From Symbiodinium natans (taxonomy: Eukaryota > Sar > Dinophyceae > Suessiales > Symbiodiniaceae), in the NCBI GenBank assembly GCA_905221605.1, contig CAJNDS010001194.1, positions 1 through 29,388 on the forward strand: a stretch of 29,388 nucleotides of DNA, in the 5' to 3' direction. Below are positions 1-7,510 of this stretch, piece by piece (position 1 is the stretch's first letter; the number at the start of each line of letters is the position of its first letter). The notes beneath the pieces were generated by a model that saw only the letters and a program-made list of their open reading frames with translations, did not search any database and was not told where the DNA came from. The translations under genes and the position numbers were made by a program.

Positions 1-626
1 TTCGCCGCTCACGGCACCTAACCTAACAAAACTTTGAGTGCCAACCGGCGGAAAGTTTCAACGAAACTTTGGGCTAGGGCACGAGCGGCACACGTAACGT
101 AAAACAATGCAATGTGAGGGACCATGCAATTGATATACAGTAGTCGCCCGATCGAGTCTCTTTGTCTTGTTTCGTTGAAGCGAGCAGATCTTGGCCTATT
201 TCATTTTCCCGAATGCTCCGTAGAAGCGTTTCCGTGGAACTCCACGGCGTGCGTCCTGTGGAGTTCCCCCTTAACTTGACGCAAGCGGAACGCCACGTGG
301 AACGCCACGGCGGCGCGCGTCCTGTAGAGCTGCCCTTAACTTCACAGGTTCGGAACGCCGCGTAACGCCACGGCGACACGCATCCTACGGAGTTTCCCTC
401 CATTGGAACGAATTTTGTTTAGAACAAGAGAAACCACGTAATATTCCAATCTCGTATCTCGCATCGGTGCAAGAGACTTGTGCTGGAGAGAAACATGCTA
501 CTCGGCTTCTGGATCTGCGTGTCTGACTTCGAACTTAAAAGAAGGAAGTTTCTGCTCCCAAAAGCAAGTGCAAGTGGCATCTTGCCCCACAAGCACCAAT
601 TAGAATCCCATAAAGATTCCAAAAGA
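1..626. other. Non-coding stretch upstream of retroelement fragment A
   Basis: I see no supportable gene here. Positions 225-400 carry three diverged copies of a unit with GGAACgCCACGGCG and cgCaTCCTrYgGAGtt blocks, a short degenerate tandem repeat. At 573-606 lies a reverse-strand copy of a repeat containing TTCTAATTGGTGCTT, which recurs directly at 1394 and 1551. The open frames in this stretch have no recognisable domain. Confidence 0.5.
225..400. repeat. Degenerate tandem repeat, about 60-bp unit
   Basis: Blocks reading roughly 'cgtCCTGTrGAGyTsCCCTTAACTT..' and 'GGAACGCCaCGkrGAACGCCACGGCG' recur about three times between 225 and 400. The copies are diverged and hold no open frame with recognisable content. 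It may be an old minisatellite. Confidence 0.45.
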
Positions 627-731
627 ATGAATTATCCAAGGAAGTACGCTCGCCCAACAGGCACGCATTCGGGCGGTTGCTGCGCCGGGAGCGGGAGCTT
701 GGCATCATGCCCCCCCCTCGCCAACTCGAGA
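627..731 (+). repeat. About 100-bp segment shared by fragments A and B (copy 1)
   Basis: From CCAAGGAAGTACGC through AACTCGAGACTTGGTGTT this matches 5533-5632 almost base for base. The differences are a 4-bp duplication (gctc) near 640 and a few substitutions near 709-716. It is the only stretch present in both fragments. Confidence 0.85.
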
Positions 732-1391
732 CTTGGTGTTTCCTGATGTTGCATTTTCAGATGTTGTCAGTATGCGACTGGGAATGCCGGTTTTTTGTGA
801 GGGCAAGGGATGTCATTCTTGTGGTCAGACGCTGGATCCTTTGGGATATCATGTGTTGGCTTGTACGCGACAGGGCAGCAAGTATGGGATCCATAATTCG
901 CTCCGAGACACTGTCCATAGATATGCTGAACTGGCTGGATTGAGACCGGTCCTTGAACCAACTGGTTTGTTAGCCGACGACCCCCACCTGCGGCTGACAC
1001 ATTGATAATGGCCCCGCCCTCATTGACGCCCAATTCGTGGCGCAAATTTCCCCGATTGGCTTTGGACTTAGCGGTGACTTCTCCCATGCTGTAACCTCAT
1101 TTGAGCGAGGCAGCTCACACCACCCTTAGCTCGGCGTCAAAGTATGCGGAGCGTAAGCGATAACAAAAAGACCTGACTGAGCGGTGCGCCGTCGCGAACA
1201 TGGCTATGAGCCGATCGTCTTCGAGAGTTTCGGAGGGATCGAGAGAGAAGGGTTGAGATTGCTGGAGAGTATATGCAAACAAGTTGACTCCCGATTGAAG
1301 TAACGAGTGATCACAAGCAAACCGAGACCCCGGTAGGATGCATTGGGAGCAATACCTCTCTGAATTGCGTAGATATTTCCGTCGTCTATAA
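627..1391 (+). pseudogene. Fragment A: C-terminal end of an R2/NeSL-like non-LTR retrotransposon ORF
   Basis: This is the 3' end of a non-LTR retrotransposon protein. The frame at 733-1005 holds a CCHC-type knuckle (GCHSCG...GYHVLAC), the usual feature just after the RT in elements with a restriction-like endonuclease. It is followed by the conserved-looking stretches GIHNSLRDTVHRYAELAG and LLADDPHLR. The frame is then lost by a small deletion near 995-1003. It resumes in another frame with LIMAPPSLTPNSW and LALDLAVTSP, the latter fitting the Asp of a PD-(D/E)XK endonuclease core. After more breaks it continues with GYEPIVFESFGGIEREGLRLL and RRMHWEQYLSELRRYF and stops at TAA 1389-1391. It is decayed: at least three frame changes, no RT core, and no intact start. 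Its first 100 bp match 5533-5632 of fragment B. Domain names come from family knowledge; the R2/NeSL assignment is inference from domain order. Confidence 0.75.
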
Positions 1392-2080
1392 ATATTTTAA
1401 TTGGTGCTTTTGTGTGGGGGATGCCTTGTAATTGGGGAGTAGTGGTGGGCTTTTAAGCACGTCGAGGCGTCTTGGAGAGTCCGAAATTACGTGGCTGCAC
1501 ATGCTGCTTGGGCGATGTATTTCACCTATATTTTTGGATTCTCTGACGATTTCTAATTGGTGCTTTTGGGCGCAATAATAGATGTCGCTTGCACCGAGCT
1601 GGCACTGGCTAATATTCGTCTTTCTATCATGGATGAGATGTATGCTCCCAAAAATACTAATTCCTAGCTCCTTTCGAAGCCATGCAAGCCCCGCTGAACC
1701 GTGAGCGCGCGGCTGCCCGACATGCCTAGCTGCTGCCTCGACTCGGCGGCCATGCGGTGCGACCGCCTCCTTCTCGCAGGGGTGGGGGCTTGGGGGCTGG
1801 CTTGTCTTCTGGGAGTTTATTTGGGTCGCTTCCAATCACGAAGAAGGAACTGCAGTGGTGGCAACCGTCGAGGGATGTCTTTCCGGTGTCGGCCGGTCAG
1901 GGGATCGTTCTTGGTCCTGGTTGCTGGTTGCTTGCGTGTGGATCACAGATTTTGGGTTGGAGTGGAGGGTGGAACTTGGATTATTCGAAAATAACGTGCG
2001 CTAGCCACAAACAATGTCGCAACACGTGGGTTCAGCCCAACAGTTTGTTACAGTTTGTTCTACCTGTTTCATGTTCGTAG
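1392..2080. other. Stretch between retroelement fragments
   Basis: No gene is supportable. A direct copy of the TTAATTGGTGCTTTTG repeat starts 3 bp after the stop of fragment A (about 1394-1430) and another lies at about 1551-1600. The part from about 1990 onward may belong to the 5' region of fragment B, since several weak frames run into it, but no motif proves this. Confidence 0.4.
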
Positions 2081-3095
2081 TTGCGCAGAGTCCCCCCGCG
2101 GGGCACGCGTGTCAGGCGGGCATACAGGGCCACAATATGGATTGCCATCGTTGTTGGGATTTTCTTGGGGCGGGTCAGTACTTGGTTGCGCACTTTGATA
2201 GATCATTCGGGATGGGGTGTCGAGATGGCTGTTCTTTGGAACTTGTATTGGGGGCTCGGAGACGAGGTTTGGATATTGGGCCTAGCCGTGGTTTGTCGGG
2301 TATGCCGATTTCATTTCCCTGTGCAGCGGTGTCGACTCGCTACTTGTGGTCTAGTTGGTGCGTCGATATGGAGGGGCAGTTCTTGGGGGATGCGAGTCGT
2401 TTGGTTTGCCTATCTCTGGCGACACCCTAGTTTTCCGCAAGATATCAGTGAATCTGCCCGTCCCTTTTCCAAGCGCCTTGTCCCTGGGGCCACCTCTATC
2501 AACATGGAGATCGATGAGGAAGCAGGCCACAGCGGCAATTTGTTGCAAATCTCATGTGGGGAGGGTTCGGTTGATGTTCAAATGGCTACTCTTTTTGGAG
2601 AAGATGTTTCGAGTGAAGAGCTTCTTCGTCAGGAACAAAGCAACTCACGTTCTAACCCCAGCAATAGTAGAGCTCCGCTTCGTCACTTCTGTCCTGTGGA
2701 AGGATGCTCTCGAAGTGTGTCTAGAGACACAATAGGTTTCGCTTCCCTTTCTACAGTTCGTGCGCATGTTGACTTGCACATGGGCGGAGAATTGCCTCGT
2801 CAGCCTCCGGAAGGGTGGCTTGAAACTCAGGGCTTAGCTGCGTGTCGATGCTGCGGCTTAACGATCTCTCGGCGGATAAGGGATTTGCGACATCCTCGGT
2901 GCTCGATAATCGCCCCTCGTGTCCCCAACCGTCACGACGAGATTCTTGACTCGCACGTTCTCACTGATCATCGTTTGCCCACCCTTGAAGACATCTTCTT
3001 GTGTAATGTCCTGAGTAAAGAGCATTTACCAGCTTCGCTTCTTCCGCTGGCACGGGAAGAGTACGGCAAAGTTATTGCCCGAGCTTTTCAATATA
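2081..3095 (+). pseudogene. Fragment B, 5' part: zinc-finger N-terminal region of an R2/NeSL-like retrotransposon
   Basis: One open frame runs through this stretch. The likely protein start is the ATG at 2504 (MEIDEEAGHSGN); the codons before it read as low-complexity Trp/Gly-rich sequence and may be leader. The frame encodes a C2H2 finger, CPVEGC...HVDLH (Cys codons at 2690 and 2705, His codons at 2765 and 2777, spacing C-x4-C-x19-H-x3-H). A second Cys-rich block follows (CRCCG...RHPRC, about 2848-2910). N-terminal C2H2 fingers ahead of an RT are typical of R2/NeSL-type elements, where they bind target DNA. The region ends where a 511-bp TIR element has inserted at 3096. Past that insert the same frame resumes at 3609 after one stop codon, which ties this part to the downstream fragment. 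Confidence 0.7.
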
Positions 3096-3606
3096 ATGTT
3101 GGACTGGCTTTAGTGGGAGGGGGCACTATTATGCGATGTTCCGGAAATCCTATAGGGGACCCCCCATTGTTTAGGGCGGTCCTCAATTATGCGATGTTTG
3201 CCGGCCGGGGTTGAAGGGCGGGGGGCCGGGGAGCCAAAAACTAAAAACAGTTCTGAATAAGAAACTCCGGAATTTTTGGTGTCCAGCCTTATTTAAGTTC
3301 CTTTTAAAATTTCATTACGAAACAGGCCCCCAAACAATTTTCCAAGGGAGTAGCCCACGAGCTGCCCTGATTCGCTTTAGCAAGTTGTTTCGGTGGTCCG
3401 CATTTATGCGGAGCCCCGGCGACCGTGGAGCTACAAAGCCTGGAAAGCTTAGACCCTCAAGCTTCAAGGCTTCCCCTCAACCCTCGACCCCTAGCCGCCC
3501 TACCCCCAGCCCCGTCCCACCCCAGCCCACACTATTCAGGATCCCCGAAAACCCCAAAATTGTTTGGGGGGGGGGGGACCCCTACGTACTAAAGCGAGTC
3601 CAACAT
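3096..3606. mobile_element. MITE-like TIR element nested in fragment B
   Basis: The two ends are inverted copies of ATGTTGGACTSGCTTTAGT (3096-3114 and 3588-3606) with 18 of 19 positions matching. The element is flanked by TA on both sides (3094-3095 and 3607-3608), the duplication expected of Tc1/mariner-type insertions. It is 511 bp long with no transposase-like frame, so it is non-autonomous. It contains C-rich and G-rich runs near the right end, including a run of more than ten G at 3566-3578. The host retroelement frame is in phase on both sides once the insert and one TA are ignored, which supports a real insertion. The superfamily is inferred from the TA and TIR only. Confidence 0.75.
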
Positions 3607-4237
3607 TAATCGGGTCGATGCTTAGATCCTTGATGCTGATTCTGAGCCTAAACAGAAGGCGCGCCGGGCTTGGATTGAATTTGTCATGTTTGGAAAATGC
3701 GTCCTGAGGCAGGCGAAAAGAGGACAACGCCCCGTGCAAGCTTACCACTTTACTCAGTCCCTTTTACACCGTTGGAAGGCCGGGGACCGATATGGGTTGT
3801 GGTTAGAAGCTGTGGCTGCGTCTCGTAATCGCACTCGAAGGGAGAGGCATCAACAGGAAAGACAAGCTGTTCTTCATCGGGAGGTTGAGCGGTTGGTCTC
3901 GTTGGGGAGAGTCGGAGAAGCGCTAGAAGATTAGTCTCGCCAGGTCTCGCCTCTGACACGCCCGCTGTTAGAGCTCAGCTCCTCAGGAAATTCCCAAATC
4001 GCAACGAACCTGACGTATGTGGCGATGAAGTCGTTCAACCTCCGGATATCCCTCTCGAAACAGTTTCTTCTGCGATCTACTCTTTCCGTCGGGGAGCAGG
4101 CCAGGGCCGGATGGAATACGTGGGGATTTCCTCCGTGATATGTTGGGGCAAAGGCCTGATGAGGAGCCGATTGGCAAGCTTTTCCGTGATTTGGTTCAGC
4201 TTTTGGCCTTCGCCCGTTCTTTGGTGGGGGTCGTATT
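3607..4237 (+). pseudogene. Fragment B, linker to RT: helical basic region and RT entry motif, frameshifted
   Basis: The retroelement frame resumes after the nested insert. It reads a premature TAG near 3621 and then ADSEPKQKARRAWIEFVMFGK and a basic, helix-rich stretch ending in VGEALED at the stop near 3934. Another frame then gives LLRKFPNRNEPDVCGDE and PDIPLETVSSAIYSFRRGAGPG. A further shift gives DGIRGDFLRDMLGQRPDEEP and KLFRDLVQLLAFAR. The GPG...DG region followed by a leucine-rich helix is where RT motif 1/2 begins in non-LTR elements. At least three frame changes and one stop show it is dead. Confidence 0.65.
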
Positions 4238-5340
4238 GTGGGAGTTGGTAAGAAGGATGCCACTGGTAAACCGATTTCGCTCGAGACCGATGCTAGACCC
4301 ATCGTGCTCGGCCTTACTTGGCGAAAACTTGTCTTCAAGGCTACCTTGGCTCTCGCTCGGGCAGGGATTCGGGAAAGGCTAGGAGATCATCAACTGGCCC
4401 TCACTAAAAATGGAGGTGAGATTATGGTTCATGCTGCGCGCGCTTGGGTTCAGCAAAGCCGAGATGATTCCTGCACGGTGTTATTACAAAAAGACATTCG
4501 TCATGCCTTTAACGAAGTTAGACCAAGTGAATTCTTGAAAGATTGTAGAAATCATGCTCCGGCTTCAGCGCGATTTGCTCATTATGTTTATGGCATGAAC
4601 AGTCATTTGGTTTATGCTGATCACCTTCACGCGTGCCAACGAGGGCAACAAGGCTGTCCTATGATGGGGCCGATGTTTTGTCTCACACGGCGTCGAATGT
4701 TTGAAGCTGCAAGGAATCAGACTAGTCGTCCTGCTCCTGAATTTGAGGTTGAATTCGCTTATTCGGGGGGCAAGGTTTCAGATGTCTTGGCCACTTTTAA
4801 GGCAGAGATTGCTCTCGCTGAAACGTTTCGGCTGAAATTCGACTACTCGAAATGTACTCTCCATCTGCTCGCGGGTGAACAATTTCGTGGAGATGTGTCA
4901 GAATTTCAGGCCTTGGGGATCCGAATTGTGACGGGTTGTGATTTGGCTGTCCTCAAGACGCCCGTTGCCGGGACTTCTGATTTCTTGGCGTGTTTCATGA
5001 AGGATAAACAGCGTGAGCTTCAAGAAATTGCCGCAGCAGTGCAACAGCTCCCACGCAAACATGTTGCTTTCCATATTCTCCAACAATCGTTGAGTTTCGG
5101 CCGCGTGCAATACTGGCACGCACTGCGCCACGAGCTTTCACAGCCTCTTTTCTTGAGCTCCATTCCAATCTTCAGAAAGATGTTCTCGAAACTTTGTTGG
5201 AGCAACCCTTGTCCCCAGGGCAATGGTTGCAAGCTCGCTTGCCCATCAAATGGGGGGGTAGGCATCTTGAGCGATAGACACGAAATGGGTATGAGAGTCT
5301 TCCATGTTGCCGACCTCGCTTACGTCACCGCCGGCGCCAA
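4238..5340 (+). pseudogene. Fragment B, reverse transcriptase domain with the catalytic Asp pair missing
   Basis: This is the RT core of the same element. Numbering from the GTG at 4238: KKDATGKPI and RPIVLG...WRKL (residues 5-32) precede LLQKDIRHAFNEV (82-94, motif A with its Asp at 86). RGQQGCPMMGPMFCL (135-149) is motif B. Motif C should be an aromatic-Ala-Asp-Asp followed by a Gly-rich turn. Here the sequence reads EFAYSGGK (172-179), so both catalytic aspartates are absent, as if a few codons were deleted in frame near 4757-4760. The thumb-like helices continue to about 5260 and end in NGGVGI. The open frame runs on to 5965, but codons after about 5340 look out of frame. The element cannot be active. 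Confidence 0.75.
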
Positions 5341-5632
5341 AGTTATGCTCATATCGCGCGTTTGTTGCCTGCGTATGCTGCCACTGCCGCAGCGATGGAG
5401 ATGCAAGCCACTCAACATTTGTCAATCTTCTATCCTGCCGAGTCTGATTTGCTTTCAGATTCCAGTCGGCTCATCGACCAGGCTCACATGTTGCAGACCA
5501 TGTACGCAGCTGTGCATGAGGACCTCATCCAAGGAAGTACGCCCAACAGGCACGCATTCGGGCGGTTGCTGCGCCGGGAGCGGGAGCTTGGCTTCATGGC
5601 CCCCCTCGCCAACTCGAGACTTGGTGTTTGCA
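5341..5632 (+). pseudogene. Fragment B, post-RT region, truncated
   Basis: A frame open from 5362 continues the retroelement after a shift: AAMEMQATQHLSIFYPAESD, LIDQAHMLQTMYAAVHEDLI, then TPNRHAFGRLLRRERELG. The last block is shared at the DNA level with 627-731 of fragment A. At about 5628-5632 the match ends. Fragment A goes on into its CCHC domain, while this copy runs into unrelated DNA with a hairpin. This copy therefore lacks the CCHC knuckle and the endonuclease. Confidence 0.65.
5533..5632 (+). repeat. About 100-bp segment shared by fragments A and B (copy 2)
   Basis: Partner of 627-731, in the same orientation and about 4.9 kb away. The right edge of the match coincides with the point where fragment B stops looking like retroelement. 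Confidence 0.85.
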
Positions 5633-5660
5633 TGCGTCGTCCTCAAACATGAGGACGCAT
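5632..5660 (+). other. Hairpin at the 3' break of fragment B
   Basis: GTCCTCA (5639-5645) pairs with TGAGGAC (5650-5656) around an AACA loop. ATGC (5632-5635) pairs with GCAT (5657-5660) across a 3-nt bulge. It begins exactly where similarity to the retroelement ends. Confidence 0.6.
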
Positions 5661-6104
5661 TCAGCGTCGTGAGCTGTAGCGGGCTTGGCTGCTTTCTGGG
5701 CTGCCTGATTCAGATTCAGCATACACACACAAATAGGGATCGCTTGCTGGCGAGCAGGTCGTGTGGAGTTCCATGCGACTCTTTGCGACATTCTGGTTTG
5801 GCCCGATGCTTGCAACTTTGCAACTCCAGGCTTTCCGGCATGGATGCTCTGTGCCAAGCAATTGTAATCGGCGCTGGCAGATGGACGCTTTCGCATTTGC
5901 CAGCATGGATGCTCTACGATAAACGCAGAAGCGGGAATGAGACAGTGGGTGCACGCCGTGTCTGATCTCTGGTTTGCCCGGTTTTCCCCCAGTGACGTAC
6001 CCCCACCAAAGCTGCGTGTGTCTCTTCGCGTGCGCATCTCCTTAAAATGAACTCCTACTCCTTTCCTCCACCCCTCTTCTTCTTCTAACCCTGTCTCATT
6101 CTCT
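5661..6104. other. Stretch without a supportable gene
   Basis: Two GCATGGATGCTCT blocks (5838 and 5903) lie about 65 bp apart. A pyrimidine-rich tract runs through 6052-6118. Frames on both strands are open but carry no recognisable domain. Confidence 0.4.
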
Positions 6105-6302
6105 TCACTCCCACTCCCGGAGTGCCTTTTCGTGGCTGAGGGTAAGCTCGTCCAACCCATTCGTAAGGCCTTCCCAGAGCGGAAGCACCGGGTCTCCCTC
6201 TCCGCTTTCCACGTTCCAGGTGGCCCACAGCTTCCCTTCATCACCCAGCAGCTTGATGCGCCCGGCCTGACCAACCCCCAAGTCCACCCCCCAAAAACAC
6301 AT
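6105..6302 (-). CDS. Possible exon, unknown protein
   Basis: The minus strand reads about 60 codons with balanced composition (GRIKLLGDEGKLWATWNVES, then LWEGLTNGLDELTLSHEKAL) before a stop. Composition is more protein-like than its neighbours, but no family is recognised and no clear splice acceptor was fixed. It lies next to an AT microsatellite at 6298-6325. It could be chance. Confidence 0.25.
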   Translation of the reverse strand: MCFWGVDLGVGQAGRIKLLGDEGKLWATWNVESGEGDPVLPLWEGLTNGLDELTLSHEKALREWE

Positions 6303-6325
6303 ACATATCTATATATACATATACG
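6298..6325. repeat. AT-rich microsatellite (CATATA/TATATA)
   Basis: A run of alternating AC/AT/TA dinucleotides (acacatacatatctatatatacatata). Confidence 0.7.
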
Positions 6326-6587
6326 GATGTTTTGTATTATATTCTGGCATACTATGCGAAATTATAAGTACCTACTACGTGTGTATGTGTGTGAGAGAGA
6401 GGTCTGTTTTCGAGAGGCTCCGCCGCGGCCTTCCGGGTTTTCAGCTCCTGTCCATTGACGGCCGTGACCCAGGTCACGCAGGTCGCGTTTAGAGCTCGCA
6501 TCAGCTCCTTCATCTGTGACTTTTTCTCATGGTTGCCATGTTGATGAGGGTTGGGACATCGAAGGAGGCCATTGCTAAGATTTTTGG

Positions 6588-6628
6588 CATCTGGTGCGCC
6601 ACGGAGATTTGAACTCCGAAGCTTTTTT
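6588..6628 (-). other. tRNA-like T-arm and CCA-like end
   Basis: On the minus strand a perfect 5-bp stem and 7-nt loop, CGGAG-TTCAAAT-CTCCG, is followed by TGGCGCACCA. This has the exact geometry of a tRNA T-arm plus acceptor 3' strand. The matching 5' acceptor strand and a clean anticodon arm are not seen upstream, so it is at best a tRNA-derived fragment. Confidence 0.3.
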
Positions 6629-7510
6629 GCGAACAGCCACTCTCCCACATAAGATGTGAAATTACTGTGGAGAAGTGCATGTATGCTGAAGCTGACGCCG
6701 TGTGTCTTTGGAGACTTGAATTCGCTAGCTAGTGGCTGCGTGCCGTCTCCTGTCTCACAATGACAGCCACCGTGGAAGTGTGGAAAGACTCACTTAACGG
6801 CCAAGGGCCGTTACACTCTCGTTTTCGAGCACCGAGCCGAGCGGGGACTTTTGCCTCACAACCGTCTCCCGAGGGCGTGTGACAACTCTCCACTTCTGCT
6901 TAGATCACGAGCTGAGCTGTAGGCACTGTAGGCTGAGCTGTAATTAGGAAACAGTTTCCACCCATGTAAACACCGACAATATCGTGACTTCACCCACTTA
7001 AGACTGCTGCCATGGCGGTCTGGGAGCTGCCCCCATCACTGCCGAGGCCCCCATAGAAAGGCATACAGAGAGAAGAGCAGGTTCTCGATTTATCGCTTTT
7101 TAAAGGGAACACAGGATCTGTATTCAGCTGTAAGACTTTAAGATACACAGACGAACCAGCGCAAGAAGCAAGTGCAATTGCGAATTATTTTGCAACAAGA
7201 CGAGGCTTGTCCAAACTCGATCTATGTCGACAACCTACAACCCCGCAAGACCAGTAGATCGTGCAGTTCCAATTTCGCGAAACAGACACGCCAGATACTT
7301 ATGGTGTGCCCTGCCGATCAAAGAACGATGGCAGAGGGTTTACACATTGCCACTGATCAGTTTGAGTAGATTTCCTTCCCATTCCACTTGGTTGGCCAGC
7401 TTGGCATCGCTGCCGTTTCTGGCTTAGTGGTCGTCGTGAATTTGCCTTCGTGGCCCAGCTTAGCCGGAACATTTTGGAGAAACACATTGCTATACAGATA
7501 ACCTTCCTGG
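6629..7510. other. Stretch without a supportable gene
   Basis: No coding frame with recognisable content. It holds a perfect 8-bp hairpin at 6795-6813 and direct repeats of a GAGCTGTAGGC / GAGCTGTAATTAGG block near 6911-6945. Confidence 0.4.
6795..6813. other. Perfect hairpin TAACGGCC-aag-GGCCGTTA
   Basis: 8-bp perfect inverted repeat with a 3-nt spacer. No adjacent gene explains it. Confidence 0.6.

Noticed and set aside
5594-6274. Minus-strand frame of about 226 codons overlapping the end of retroelement fragment B
   Set aside because: It runs antisense over the retroelement end and has no domain. The neighbouring frame at 6105-6302 is slightly better but also weak.
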